Source: Coniferiporia sulphurascens (taxonomy: Eukaryota > Basidiomycota > Agaricomycetes > Hymenochaetales > Hymenochaetaceae). From it: a DNA stretch of 64,000 nt. Shown in pieces: positions 1 to 13,476 of the stretch (within the stretch, counting starts at the first letter, position 1; every line of letters begins with the position of its first letter). Position numbers and translations under genes: made by a program. Below the pieces are notes generated by a model. It was not told the DNA's origin. It ran no database searches and saw nothing but the letters and a program-made list of their open reading frames with translations. The DNA lies in the NCBI GenBank assembly GCA_002794785.1, contig NBBA01000003.1:1116001-1180000 (forward strand). The letters run 5' to 3'.

Positions 1-799
1 ACGTCGCCGGTGCCTGGGGGCATGTCGACCACAAGTACATCTAAGCCAGGACCGGCAACTTCCTCCCTCCCAGCGTTGTCGCGCCAGTCTACGTCAAAGA
101 GAAGCTGCTGGATCGCTTTCTGCACCATGAGACCCCGCCAGACGACCGGTGTATCATCTCTTGAGGGCTGAGATGTGTCCGAAGTTTTGGTCCGGGGTAA
201 GAGGAACCCCATGGACATACAGGGAATGCCGTGGTTCTTGAGTGGGACAAGCGCACCAGCTGGGCGTTGGCTAAATGACCTGGGCGGTGTACGCAATAAA
301 AAGGGACTGACAGGATGTTAGTTCAGGCTCGTCACAGTCTTCTAAGCCCATGAGTTTGGGAATAGAGGGACCAAACAGGTCCAGGTCTAAGAGACCAACT
401 CTAGGCCGACGGCGGAGTTTGTCCTCCTGTAATGCAAGTGCCATAGCAAGATTCGCTTGTTAACGAGTCAATACAGTGTGTCGAAGCCTGTATAGACCCA
501 ACGTACCAGCTATCGTACTTTTCCCAACGCCTCCTTTCCCGCTCGCCACTACTAGAACTTTCTTCACGTTCGGAATACTTCGTTTCTGAGGCGGTCCTCG
601 TCGCGGTATGCTGGGAGGCAGGGTAGCACCTGTCCGAGGCAAGCCCTATAGAGTCATCAGCAAGAAATATCATCGTCCAGCGGATACTTACCAGAGGGTT
701 TTCATGCTTCAGGAATCGACTCCCGTGCAACGAACGGTTGAACTTTGTCAATGACTGGTCCGAAGCTTTGCAGAGCCCTGCCAGTAGTAAACTGCCCAT
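1..799 (-). CDS. IND1: Mitochondrial Fe-S assembly P-loop NTPase IND1/NUBPL (5' part, cut by window edge)
   Basis: Mrp/NBP35-family ATPase that, in known family members, delivers Fe-S clusters to respiratory complex I in mitochondria. Exon 1 (799-692) encodes 36 residues rich in Ser, Lys and Arg with almost no acid, as expected of a mitochondrial presequence. Exon 2 (645-507) joins in frame to give NPLGLPRTG, the family's characteristic entry, followed by the deviant Walker [10 protein letters not shown]. Exon 3 starts at 455 and reads [10 protein letters not shown] and [14 protein letters not shown] (switch region). A further intron lies near 318-264, after which [17 protein letters not shown] appears. 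The sequence leaves the window at the MPPGTGD motif, so the C-terminal third with the CxxC cluster ligands is not visible. The ATG at 799 is chosen because it opens the presequence. The complex I role is known for the family; the assignment rests on motif order. Confidence 0.9.
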
Positions 800-1084
800 C
801 CCTCTAATATGGAGAGATCAAAGTTTTTTCGTCTACCTATTGATGCAGTATTCGACAAGTCCGCAGGCAATAAGGAGGCTTTATGGTAGTCGAGGAGTCC
901 TCGGAGCCGACAAACTTCAGTGGCAATCTATATTAAGGCAAGAGTCTACCACATATAGAAACTTCTGTTATCTTTATTGTTCAAATCATGACAATAACAA
1001 CTATTATTGACATCTACATTGAAGGCTTGGTTGTGCGGATGGTGTTATACAATGCAAAACGATGCTGAAATTATTCTGTTTTAA

Positions 1085-4000
1085 TTAAGCGAAACCGAAA
1101 CCTTCACCCCCTTCGTTGATCGCCAGCAGCAGCTGCTGACGAAGTTTCTCGTAAGACGAATATTGTGGAAGATCAATCTGATTGAAACCTGAACGAAGGG
1201 AGAAAGTATCAGCACCGAGTATATGGGCATACAAAAAATAAAATCGATAAACGCACATGTATGAGCTTGGGGTAAGCGGTCTGGATTACCATACGCTCGG
1301 TGGATGGAAAATCGCTGCACGCCTTGCACGCCTTGCAGGTCTACAAAGCCACCTAGTGGTACTCGGGATGTTCCTGTAGCAAAGCTGAGGACCTTGGCAC
1401 GCTCGTCACGGTTAAAGGACTTCAAAGCTCTCCACCACCACACGATGACGGGATCAGAGCTCGTGTAGCCGTTGTACTCTGTAGCCGCTCTCCACTCGTC
1501 GACGTCAATATCAGGTGTTCCGGAGATAAGAAGTTCGACTTCTTGCTCATTGAACTGATAACTAATTCAGATGAAGCCCATCTAAGAACAAAGAAAATGC
1601 TCACAATAGAGATTAAATCCTTAGGAATAATTTCATAGAAACCTGACAGTAGGCTGTCGATTTGCTTGTCAATTGACGAATGCAATCGGTATTGGGCGGA
1701 AAGCTGGACGTATTCCTTCCTGTTTTCCATCGTGACCGGAATTGACGTTCCGTTTTCTTTTAGAGGAATGACAGCATGTCGACCGAACTAAACAGACGTC
1801 AGTACGTGGATAAGTAAGAATGACTGGTGTATCCCACCTCGTCAACTTCAGTGATAAAGGTCAAATCCAATACGGTGGGATCATTCTCAAGAATCCAGCA
1901 GAGTGATTTGTAGTATTCGGGATCGACCCATTCTACATCCCGGTAGTCAACACGTTTGCCAAGGAGTTGCCGATACAAGCTCCTTGCGAAATGAGCATCC
2001 ATGAGACGGCCATCATAAATTGCCTTGCCGATGACCCTACCTACAAACTTGAAGTACGACAAGTGATCGGGATTTATTTCGGAAGCACGGTTGGGTTGGT
2101 ACGTCTGCTTATCCGCCGCACATGGCTCGAACAGAGCGTAGTTCGGGTCAAACATCTGACGGGCAAGAATTTGGAACCATTCCCGCGTAACTCCTCCGGC
2201 ATCAACCCCCTCTTCAGCATAGAAGCGCACGCTGAGCTTGCCGAACTTAATTTGGTCACCCGTTTTATGCTGGAAAGCATGGTAGCTGTCCTCGAAAACA
2301 CGCGCACGACGGACATTAAGCTGTAGGGTTCCGTAATGCTCCCTCGGGTATGGTCGCTTATGAAGCTGTTGATTGAAGTAGTTGCGCTTGTTGTCGAAAT
2401 CAAGAACCCTTGGATTTTGGACAAGGAGGGAGAACGACCCAGACATGAGCGATGGGTTGTTTCGAACCATCAGATTGAGAATCTTCCGGTGGTCATCTGT
2501 GAACGACACGAAAAGATCATCCACGGATTCCTCGGACGGCAATGGTGACCTGGGAGATCCCGGCGCAGCACGGGGTACTGCTGACGATTTCACTTCAACA
2601 TTCTTGCAAACGACCATCAATGACTCAATCAGGGGCAGCAGAATCGTCGCAATGCTTTCGACATCCGGTTTGCTCTCTACCACGGCCAAACAGTCGCCAA
2701 GTTTACGCCACAGTGGTGTAAACCGGAATGTCTCGTAAATCTCCCGAACACTGTCGTCGTCTGTTTGATTCTGTACGTTGCCTGAGCTCACCAGAGCCTT
2801 AGAATACATGTAATCGATTGTTTTTAACACACGAAGTAGCTTGGCCTGTTCTGATGAAGCCGGCGAGAATTTGGCCACAACCGATGAAGGCAAGTCATCC
2901 TGGGCTCGACTCTCCTGAAGAGCACTAATAAGAGAATCAAGGTCTGCCGAAAGGTTTTGCCCGAAATCATGCGCCTTGACCTTCAGTTCTTGAGCGATCA
3001 CGTCGCGTGCGTCCGATAGGAAGGAGAGATGTTGGATAAGGGCCAGGGTATGTTGGAACGTCCTTCCAGAGCATTCTCCAACAGTCAGGATATTAACAAT
3101 GGACCTGAGAGCAGGATGAGGAATCTGTGGGGGATTTGCCAGTAGAATTTTCTCCTCCACAGATTCCACCGATGTCGGATCCCCTTGAGGGGCTTGTCCA
3201 GTCGCAGGGGGAACAGGCGTTTCTGTAAAATCTTGTCAGTCAGTAAGAAAATAAAAAGGAGAAAGCAACAAAAGAGATGAATCGATACATACCGGGTACA
3301 GCATCAGAACCGACGGGGGCAGCTGCGACGGGAGTAATAGCATCTTGTTGGCCCGGTTCTACGATGGCAGTGGATTTCTCCTCAGTGGTCTCCTTTTTCG
3401 TACCATCCTTCAAGCTTGTTAGTGGCCGAGTTACTGCGTCCAGCAGACCGGCGACCGAGTCCATAATGGAAGGCGTCTTCAATAATGTTTGTCGTTCAAG
3501 AAGGCCCAGAAGCAGCACGATGGGATAGTGGGATTGTGCTGCCTGCTTTTCCTTCCCCTTTCCTTTCTTTGATGCATTCCTCTTCAGTCCGGCCGGCGAC
3601 TCATGTTCCGTCAGGAAAAAGAGAGAAGACAGTTCGTTCGTGCCGACGATGAAGGTAAGTGCATCTAGACAACGTTGTGCCACAAGATCGGCGGGAGTTT
3701 CATTAGGGACGATGGACAGGCCCGATAGAGTCGGCTCCTTTTGCTTCCCGATGCTTTTTGCGGATAAAGAGGTTGCACCCTTTGTGTTTCGGAAAGATAG
3801 CTGTGAGAAACTCTTATCTACCAAAGCGAGGTCACCCGTTCCATCCTGCAATATGCTAAGCAGTACATTGAACAGCTCCGTGCGCGACTTAGAATTTTCA
3901 CAAAGATTCAGAAGGACCTTATGCAAAGTCGTCTTTCTTGACAGATGCGGGAAGAAGAGAAGCCGGACGAGTGCCGTCAGTCCAGAACGATCCAATAATT

Positions 4001-7000
4001 GAATGGCATCACGAGTCTGGGTAGTTTTGCGAGGAGCAGGTGTAGCACTTGTACCTGGGGGCACGTTTCCGCGCTGCATCTGATGATGGTGAACATGATG
4101 ATCCCCTTCGCGATAGATCCCCGCCTCGGCGACCATGTGTGGTGGGAGTGTCTGTAGTATTCCCTCATCTGAGTCAAGAAGAACAACTTGTCTCAGCTGT
4201 GGATCAAGACTTGCGATGAAGTCAGCTGTATCAATGTCAGCTGGTCCAGTCCGATCCTCTGTCTGACCTCCAGCATTATCCTGCCGCTCACGCCTACTCC
4301 TCTCGAGCCTTTCTTCGCGCAGTATTTCTGCCCGTATTTCAGGAGGGAGCGCGTCGAGGAACTCCGGGCTAATCTGGGACTCTGCGGGTTGTTCGACACG
4401 CGAAGAGGAACTCTGCTCTCTGAAATGCTGGTTGAGGACTTCTTCGCGCATGTCATCTGGGAGAGCTTCCAAAAATGTGGGATCTATGCCAGTATCGGTG
4501 ATATCGACAGCGTTGCCATGGATCGTGACGGTAATACGCTCAGGGCTGACCGAAGCTCCTTGCTCAGGGGGAACTGCATTGTCTGAGCTCGAAGTACTTT
4601 GACCGGTGGCCTGCGGAACCACAACCTCTTCTGATGCATCCGGAGAAGTAGTCGCATCCAACATTTCCGCATCTTCGTCAGCCGAAACGGGTACTGGTAT
4701 GCTGGCATCAAGCTGATGCTCGGAGGATGCGTGTCCTCCAACCACGGCAGCAGTAGTGCTCGACTCTCCTTGTGGTGTCAGGGAAGCAGCCATCACTTCT
4801 CGTTCCGCAGCTTCTTTTTCTGCGGTTTCCCTCTCTGCCTTTACCTTCTCTGCCGATTCCTTTTCTGCCTTCTCCGCTGCTTCCTTCGCTGCTTTCTCCG
4901 CTTTCTCTCGCTCTGCCTTCTCTCTGTCCTCTTTTTCCTTTGCCTTTTTTGCAGTTTCGCGAGCGTCAGTGAGTAGAGACAATACTACGTGGTTGCACAA
5001 GCGTTGTAAGCGATCCTGCAGATGTTTCCCATGCGTGATCCTAGCCTCCTCTGACCATCGCTGGATAGTCGGTAAGGGCCCAAACTCGGGATTAGCCGAG
5101 CGGTCCTCACTCGCCCGAGGATCTCGTAACCTGACGGACGTAGTTATGCCGGGACGCCCCTGCCGCTGGATCTGGCCTCGGTCTGTGTTTGTCAAAAGAC
5201 CAGTGGGTTGCGGTACTTCGACATGAATGTCAGCGCCGATCGTTCCTCCAAGGCCAGTTCGAGTCATGAGCTCTTGAACAAGTTGCATCGCACCGCCACC
5301 TACTAATTCTTCAATGGTCTGCAGAATGTCGAGGTACGCGTTCCCGTTTGCTATGATGCCACCGCCGCGAGCGCGTCTATTCTGTGCGCGGACTTGTCCA
5401 GATGGAGAAGCCAAGTTGCTTGCATCCATAAGCAAGGGATGTGTTACTGCCTCTGCATTCATAGCGGTATATCTTGGTCGTCCAAATATCTGCATATCCG
5501 GATCCATGTCTAAAAGAGTGCCAAATGTTTGAGTATATCACATGTAAATAAGTTGTGCCAAACCTCTATGAGTAGCGGACCCTCCGCCGAAGAATAAGCG
5601 ACTCCTGACTCCAAGGTTCCTGGCCACAGGACGGCCAAGACCGAATGGATCCTCCATGTCATGTACAATGTGGTCTGTCTGCTCGAGCTCCCCGAGGTCT
5701 TCGGCAAGGCTTGCAAAGTAATATGAGATTAAAACAGGTCAGGAAAGTGCGTTGACTTACTCGTGACCGTCAGAGAACATGTCCTCCTCATCGTCCTCAA
5801 CGACCTGATCATCACCGTCAACCATGCCCACTTCGTCCAAGTCCTCATCATCCCCGACGTCGTTTACAAGGTCGTTGGCTACTTCACCATCTACTCCGCC
5901 CCCCTGCATGGAAAAAGTGTAAGCACAACAAATTTTGATTAGGGACGCTTCATACCTGCCACATCATTTCCTCGTCAGCGCCTCCTTCCTCATCGAGATC
6001 ATCTTCATCGTCCTCGTCGTCACCTTCAACTGCCTCACCCATTTCATCGTCTATGTCCTCCCATCCATCCGGAGGGCCGTCGATTTCCTCAGTTCCATGG
6101 ATCTCATCTTCCGGCTCCGTATTTGAAGAGTCCTCGCTACCTGTTTCTTCATCATAGTCCACATCTACATCCTCGTCGTCTTCTTCATCATCCTCGTCCA
6201 TGATGTCATCTTCATCATCATAATTGACATCGTCCATCTCCTATATAACGATTAGCATGATGAAAACTTAGAACGAGGGCCTTAGTCGACTCACACCAGC
6301 ATACCTGTTGTTATCGTCAGTAATATATCCACTCGAGAGGACCGAAAGTACGTACATGCCAAGAGAGGAATTGCGATACAAGTCTGGAGTTTCTTCTCTC
6401 TCCTCAGTATCCATATCATCGTCGCCCTCATCGTCGGAGGACAGAGAACTAGAACTTTCACTCTTCCTATCCTGGCTTTCCTTGTTCTTGTCGGAAGCAC
6501 GTCCCATTTTGATCGCTACCTTGGTGCTTCAGGGAGATATTAGTTTTTTGTACTCGAAGGAGGGAGAGAAGCACGTACAGATATTCAAGCGGCCTCAGAA
6601 TTGCGGCAACCAGACTACGCATGTTTGGGTAGTTTAGATCTACGTCTGAAAGCACACCGGTCAAAGTTGCGACGAAGTTCTTTTCGAGCATAATCTTGGC
6701 CAAGTGCATTGGCGTTTCTTCCACTCCTTTGGTCGAACCGGCAGAACCAAATCGAACTGTCAAGAGCCTGTGACAGAGATCGGCTAGTGCAAGTGTCCTT
6801 CCGTATCGTGCATCGACAGTTTCGCTTGCAGATATATCCTTAATGGACCTACTGATTGATTCCAGTACTAGTTTGCGAATCGACGCAAGATCAAGCGAAT
6901 GATTTGAGGTACCATGACTCGCGGAACTATCAACACAAAGAGCCACGATAACTGACATGGCCCAGTTACACAGTACGATTCGCTTCTTTGCCCCAAAATT

Positions 7001-10000
7001 CGGGCCCGCGTTGAAAGCTCCAACCGACACCAGCTCAGACAAGAGGAAATGGAGTGCAACCGACTTTGATCGGGCGAATACGTCCTTCGCAGGCGTTTGA
7101 TTGCGCTTCTTTGGATAGGCTAGGAATGCTACTTTGCACTGTTCATACGAGAATAGCAGCTCAGAGAGGCCCTGCATTAGGAAACACGCATAGAAGTGCG
7201 CATCCTGAGCTTTCTGGGTCAACTCTGTATTTTCGGGCGCAGTTGAGGACGATTGAGGCATCGAGGACTCTCCGGCATCGGGCGTGGCGCCGCTTTGAGG
7301 GACTGATACGGGCGAAACTAACGGTTTCCCGTCTGCGTTGGATCCAGGCATCTCCGACCTTAGGCTGTCAGAAGCTGTCTTGCCAACCTTGATTAGTTCA
7401 CTAAGCATATAGTGCACAACGGCTTCCAGCGTGTCTGACAGAACGGAAGGACTATGCAGGGGTGGACTATCAACCAGCATTAAACTGGGACTTTCGCCCG
7501 CAGGTTTACTTGGTGCAGAAACTGAGGAAGGCTGTGTAGGTTCCGCAGTGTTCGACTTCAAGAAAATTTGAGGATTAGGGACATCTGGGCGAAGAAGGGC
7601 GCACATCTCCGTTGTGACATCAACGAACACCCGAGGATCGCGGGCAGCCATTGCGGGCGAGTTTCGGATGTACGCAAGCACTTCCACAGCTCTCGTTCGT
7701 GGGTTAGAAAACCATCGTTTAATTTCTTGTTTCATGATCGATTCCAGCACGCTTCGATCTTCAACAAGATGGCGTAGAATAATCGCAATGTGGGATTGGA
7801 ATCCTGAAACCGCTACATCTCCTGCAGGTCCTTTCAGTCGTTGAAACAGTAGAGCAACTCCATCGCGGTGTACGAGCTGTTTTGCCATATTGCAATCGCG
7901 AGTTAGCTGGACAAGCATTTTCAATGTGGCCAGAAGTTCATCTCGAGGAAGATTTGGTATGTGCAAAAGGCGAACACATAGCTCGAACAGTGCCGTGCGG
8001 GCCTCAGAGTACGCAGGTCCTGTCAGCAATTCAGGTATTTCAACAGGCTGGTCCGCAAGTACCAAAGGAACTGCGCGAGGCTCTTCCGAACAAACAAGTA
8101 GTAATTCTGCCGCAAGGAGTAAGGCAGGGAGCCATTTTGGTAGTGGCTGATCTTTATCGAGACCGATGGGATGAGACAGGAGCAGTGCATGAAATAGGTC
8201 CATTAGGCTCTTCTCCCCATTACCTGAGATTTCCAGGGCAGCTTTCGGAGAATCTGTAAGTATGAGTGCCAACAAACGACACCTGACCGCTAACGGCTCT
8301 TCCTGAACATCATAAGCGGCAGGTGAGAATTTTTCAATGTCCTTAATGACACAGCGGACAGCCTCCGCTTGGTACTTGTCGGATGGTCCTATAAAGGCAT
8401 GCCTAACTTCGAAAACCAGCGACGGATGCGCATCCGCTAGCCTGAGAGACAAAGGACCTATGTCGGAAATAAGGGTTTTGCGGAAAGCATCTAGTTCTTG
8501 CTTTCGTTCTTCAACAGACTTTTCGGGCTCAAAGGCTTCTGTAGGTGGCGGTGCTTGCGTCGAGGATTCTACAGGTGTCTCCTCTGCATCCATAGCAGAA
8601 TCACCTTGACTATCATCTGATCCCGAGCTAGAAGGTGCTTCGGGAGCGTCCCCTGTGGACTCCGGCTCTGCTGATCCGACTTCCACAGCGGCAGTGGCCC
8701 CTTCGGCAGCAGGCTCGAAAGGATGAGTCAATAGATACTCCGTGGCAAAGTTCACATTGTTATTCGTCCGCGAAAGCGCTCGGATGGCCGACGCCCGTGG
8801 AAAGCCCATGTCCGTCAACTGCCTGATGCGATCCTCGCCAGGCGGCGCAGATGGCCGTAAGAGACCCTGCCCAGAGCTGGGCATTATCTCTGAACTGAAG
8901 TTGGCTGAAACAACCTCATTGTCCCCTGCAATTATCTCCTGAACGCATTGAATAACGTATTTACTGACGGATGGCGGGGCCGAAACTAGCCATGTGGATT
9001 GCCATATATCGCGGATCAGTGGCGAAATGGTCAATCGCATCTTCACAAGAAAATCATGTGCCTCATAGAAGTCCGGATGCGTCTCAGGTTTGCCTTGAGA
9101 GATGTATTGAGCGACTTGATCATGGTCGGCAGAGGGCTTAAACGAAATTAGGGAGTAGAGAAGATGAAGAGCCATTTTCAAGCCACCAAAAACGTGCACC
9201 ATTTCTTGCTTGTCGCTTTCACTACGATCAGAGGGCTTCAGGGCAGAGATCCGAGAAATAGCGTCGGTGTATCGACGACAAGTATTCAAAACAACATCTA
9301 ATCCACCAATTTTGCGGAACTGGATAAGGAGAACGGCATGGTGATTGTTTTGTGACGGCCGTTCTGGGGGTCATTGCTCAGCAAGAGGCAGGTTTTACGG
9401 AGATAAATGAAGCCTACCATCGAAAAGCATAACCGTGATTAATCCAAGCATAACCGTGTGATATGCGTAGGAGGCCGTCGAATCGCCTGGTCATCGGGTA
9501 AGCAACAAGGGAGGGAGAGACGATGATAAGGTGCTGACCTCCTATGAATCCGGTCACATGTTCGTACATGACGTTTGCAAGCGTGGCTGAAACTGTGGCC
9601 GCCTGCTTTTTCTGTGACTCGTCGGGGTTGCGCCTGTTGTACAAGAGCATTTTCGCCGCAGCTGTTGTTAAGGTAAAAGTCACATGAGTATGGCTCCGCT
9701 TGTTGAGAGAAGTGCCTCACCTTGGAAAAACGGCCCGAGGGCATTCGGGATCTGGCTCGCGACATGTTTTAAAGCGGATGCATTCAGACTCCTTGGCTCG
9801 TCCGTTTTTTTCGAATCCTCTTTTGAAATTGTGTCTGCCGACTGCCGCTCAGGAGACGAATTTGAGGGTGGTTCGCTGAGCGCTTCAGATGGAAGACCAG
9901 GCATCGATATGTCCTCCGTAGAAGTTGACGCATTAAACGAACCAGCGAGTCCCTTGGAAGCTAGACCATTCTTAAGTACAATATTTTCCCAGATACACGT

Positions 10001-13000
10001 CCTATGAAGCGCGCCCAAGTTCGGGATAATTTCTAACGTATTGGTTTGCAGCAGTCCAAACGCATCCCTGCCGTGGGTGTAGCCAGCAGTTGCGTAGACG
10101 TCGGACAGTAGCGTAATCCGAATGTGTAACGTGACCAACCTGTGGAAAAAGCTGTTCGCTTTCGACAAGTTTTCCTCATCTAACGGAAATTTAGTGAGTG
10201 AAAATGTTTAAAAGTGACAAAACTACGCACCTGTTATGTCAACAAAAGGTAGTAACTTAGACTCCCCATCAGGTGTCTTCCAAAATTCCGCGGTTTCACC
10301 AAGCGAATTTTTGACTTGGTTTGCTAGATGAGCAAGGGTCTCGGTAGGAGCTACCTCAACCATTGTACGGATAACCTGAACAATGGAATCGGAATGCACC
10401 GCGTTCGCATAATCGTAAGGCAAGCAAGGTAGAGCCAATAAATTTGCAAGGCAATCCAGGCCGTCAGTCGTATTTATGAAGTCTTTGCAATGAGACGGGT
10501 GTTGAAAGAGCCCTTCCAAAAACTAGATGGCACAATATTCACATAAGTCCGCAAAATAATCGGAGATGTAAGTGGAAACATACTCTTCCTATAGCATCGA
10601 TATAGTTGATAACTATATTATCGTGTGCTTTTGTCTGAAATTCTTCTGTTGTACTCCCCAAATCTTCATTCGATATCGTTGCCGCGTCAGCGAGCGAACT
10701 CTCCAATGGAACGGACGCTGTTTGAACGTCATCCATGGCAACATCTTCAGCTTGCGCTGGTGTACGCGTTATGCTGAGTGTGTAAAATTGTCGGATATCA
10801 TTAGGTGGCTCGTACGCAAGTCCAAGTTCTTCAATCTTGCGCAGAGTAGATATCAAGGAGCTGAAAACAGCTGCCCTAAGCGACGGATGATGGCGTACGA
10901 GCTCGTCGATGGAGCTTCCGATAGAGGCAGCATTCTCCTTGTCGGTAAGGATCTTGAGATGCTTCTCTGATGTAAAAATCGAGAATAATGCCGGAATAAT
11001 GGACGGACGGGCTGCCAGCTGCTCTTGGCCCGTTTGATTCAAGCATAGGGCACCGAGTGCATTTGGGATAGCTTGGACAACCTGCACGAGGGATATGAAA
11101 TAAGGGGTTTGATTGTCACGAAATAAAATAATTTAAAAGTACCTCGAACGAAGGCTCAATTCCGGCTTCGAGTGCCTTGTATATTGTCTCGGGTAATTTT
11201 GCTTCTTGGATAGCGGTCAACGATGTAGGCTCGTTATGGACAAAAGTTGCAACTATGTTAATTGCTACAAGACGCCGGATAAGTATGACATAGACGAGAG
11301 CATAATTTGATCATACCGATCGGCAACGCGGTAGGCCCAAAAACTCCTCGATACTCTATAATGTCATTGGCGGACTTGAGTAAAGAAGAGTCTATTAAGC
11401 CGCGCATTCCCTCAGTAGTCCCTGAAGATTGCATCATACGATGCATCGACCGCAGCAAGTGTTTTAGGACTCCGGCTCTGGTGAATTGAAGCAATCCTAT
11501 GATCACATGTTGAGTATGTAAACCATTTCCCGGCATTTGAATAACATACCATAAGAGCTTGATGCATGATGCGCAGCTTCATTTGCGCCATAAATCTCGA
11601 TCGCTAAATCGACTTCGTGCTATGATCAAGGAGTCAGACCGTACGTATTCAACTTACATGACCGTAACTTACACGGATGCGTTCCGTAAGTGCCTCAACT
11701 CCCCGGCCGTTACAGAACATCGTAAAAGCGTTCATAAAGCCATACAGCACGTTGTCGACGAGCTGGGTAGTCTTAGAGACAATTGCGAGACGCTGAGGGT
11801 GTGTAATCCCAAATATCTGTATGAGCAGAGGCACCAATCCTGCGCCAACTACCATATTCCCCCCGCTTGCGTGTGACACAATAAAAGTGATAAACGAGAC
11901 TAGGGCGTCTACGAAGAGATTTGGCAGTGGTGACTCCGCGTTAGAGATATCTGAGACGGTCTTGCGGAACAAAGACATCAGAATGCCGTGATTGACACCA
12001 GCGTTGACAGCACCCAAGACTTCAGTAATCTTCCCGCGATATCTAGCAAGAGCATCGAGAGCAGCAATAGCCGCCGTCTGCACCATGACAGGAACGTCGC
12101 GGTCTTGCTGGAGAAGCTCGGCAATACGATTCACCAAATCGGTGTCGTACAAAAACAACGACGACTGAGCTTGCGTTTCAGAGTGTGTATGCGCATAAAC
12201 TGCGATGGCAAGTAGACGGGCTACAACGATCATACATCTCTCCTCTTCACGCCCTGCGCCCAAGGACCTTGCTGTACGAATACGACAGAGCAGCTCATAC
12301 TTCTCATTGTCGGGCACTTGGTGAGATTTTACGGCGTCGGCAAAGATCTCCATGGCAGGACGCGATGATTGAGCGAGTGGACCAAGATGGATATTATGTG
12401 GAGCAGAGGACTGCACAGCTGGTTGGACATGTGTTGATGACTCGAAGATGCTAGCATCATGTCCACTCGTGTCCTTATCGGCTTGGTCGTCACTCTTCCT
12501 GTAGAAGACGAAGTTTACCTCACTTGTCTCCTGCGGCAGGTTCTCCACATGTTTTTCACCTTTGTTGCTGACAAGGTCCAGCATCTCCACTCCGTGCTCA
12601 CGAAGCGACGGTGTTGTCTTGGCGAGAGACTCGAGCCGAGACGTTGAGATATGCAGAGCGTGCGACAAAGCAGGCTGAGACGAATATTGCTGCGAAGGAC
12701 GCAAAAGGAGGAGCAGAGTTGCGACTAACACATCGAGGTCTGAGGTGAACAGCAAACTGTTCAGACGCTGTTAAAAGAGCTTTAGAGAATAAAGCGTGCC
12801 AATCCGGAGCATATACACTCACATCGTAAGAATTGAACATTTTTCTGTTCGTCGAGTTTTCTAGAAGGAGGCGCTCAAATTTGAGGATTTCGCATATAAT
12901 CTCCTTCTTTTGTGGACTGAAGTCGGATACCTGGAGTCCATCGACATCGTATTCTCGGATAACTTCTTCCAAGACCGTGTCAAATTTGTTGAGGACCTTG

Positions 13001-13213
13001 GTCCAGGCATTAAGGTCTGAGCGAGGCCACTTCCACGAATCGATGGGGGCTAATAACTTCGCCAGATCATCTGTGGAGGTTACAAGTATGTCTGCTATAA
13101 GAGCAGCTACTAGTGGATGCTGTTGCCGGCTCTCAGAATCGCGGAGGATAAAAATAAGGTAAAAGCAGACGCACTGGAGCGATAAACTTTTTCGACTTGT
13201 TTGAGATCTTCAT
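1085..13213 (-). CDS. TOM1: Giant HECT E3 ubiquitin ligase, TOM1/HUWE1 family
   Basis: Ubiquitin ligase of roughly 3,600 residues that transfers ubiquitin through a thioester; yeast Tom1 acts on excess histones and ribosomal proteins in the nucleus. From the N-terminus: start [10 protein letters not shown] at 13213, armadillo-like DUF908/DUF913 region (about 13.1-9.7 kb), a UBA domain with [12 protein letters not shown] (about 8,850-8,730), a long helical middle, a very acidic Asp/Glu tract (about 6,240-5,950), a Glu/Lys/Ala coiled coil (about 4,970-4,780), two UBM-type ubiquitin-binding motifs ([14 protein letters not shown] and [14 protein letters not shown], about 4,490-4,340), and the HECT domain (about 2,470-1,085) ending GEGFGFA. 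Catalytic cysteine is in PQAHTCFNQIDLP. About 20 short introns interrupt the gene. One of these (1256-1189) splits the catalytic Cys codon. It is head-to-head with SUB1 across 263 bp. Domain order and HECT sequence make the family certain; individual middle introns were not all resolved. Confidence 0.95.
1189..1256 (-). other. Intron inside the catalytic Cys codon of TOM1
   Basis: A 68-nt phase-1 intron with donor GTGCGT at 1256 and acceptor TTCAG ending at 1189. The exon before it ends ACA T and the next begins GT TTC AAT CAG, so the join restores Thr-Cys-Phe-Asn-Gln, the HECT active-site motif. Without splicing the frame still reads a Cys but continues into unrelated residues. Confidence 0.9.
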
Positions 13214-13476
13214 CGTCCCAACGGTCGACGCTCCAGCGTGCAACGTACAAGGGCGTGAGGTCTCAAGTCAAACACGAACTTTTGGGTCCGACTGAGTGTC
13301 GCAAGCCAGGGCCTCGTCATCTCAGGGTTCATCATAGCTGAAAATGGATAATTATTCTCACAATTCCATTTGCCACAAGCGCGCCGCGCCGCGCGCGCGT
13401 CTCTCTAGTTCAATTTGGGGTGCGCGTCGTACGAACTTCTCGTGCTCTCGCAAATAAATCGACAACCTTAGCGAGC
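13214..13476. promoter_or_regulatory. Head-to-head spacer between TOM1 and SUB1
   Basis: The 263 bp between the two divergent start codons must hold both promoters. It contains an almost pure CG run (about 13,380-13,401, alternating cgcgccgcgc units) roughly 75 bp upstream of the SUB1 ATG. No clear TATA box was seen, which fits housekeeping promoters. Confidence 0.5.

Noticed and set aside
4756..5226. Ser/Phe/Ala-rich plus-strand frame
   Set aside because: Antisense shadow of the Glu/Lys/Ala coiled coil of TOM1.
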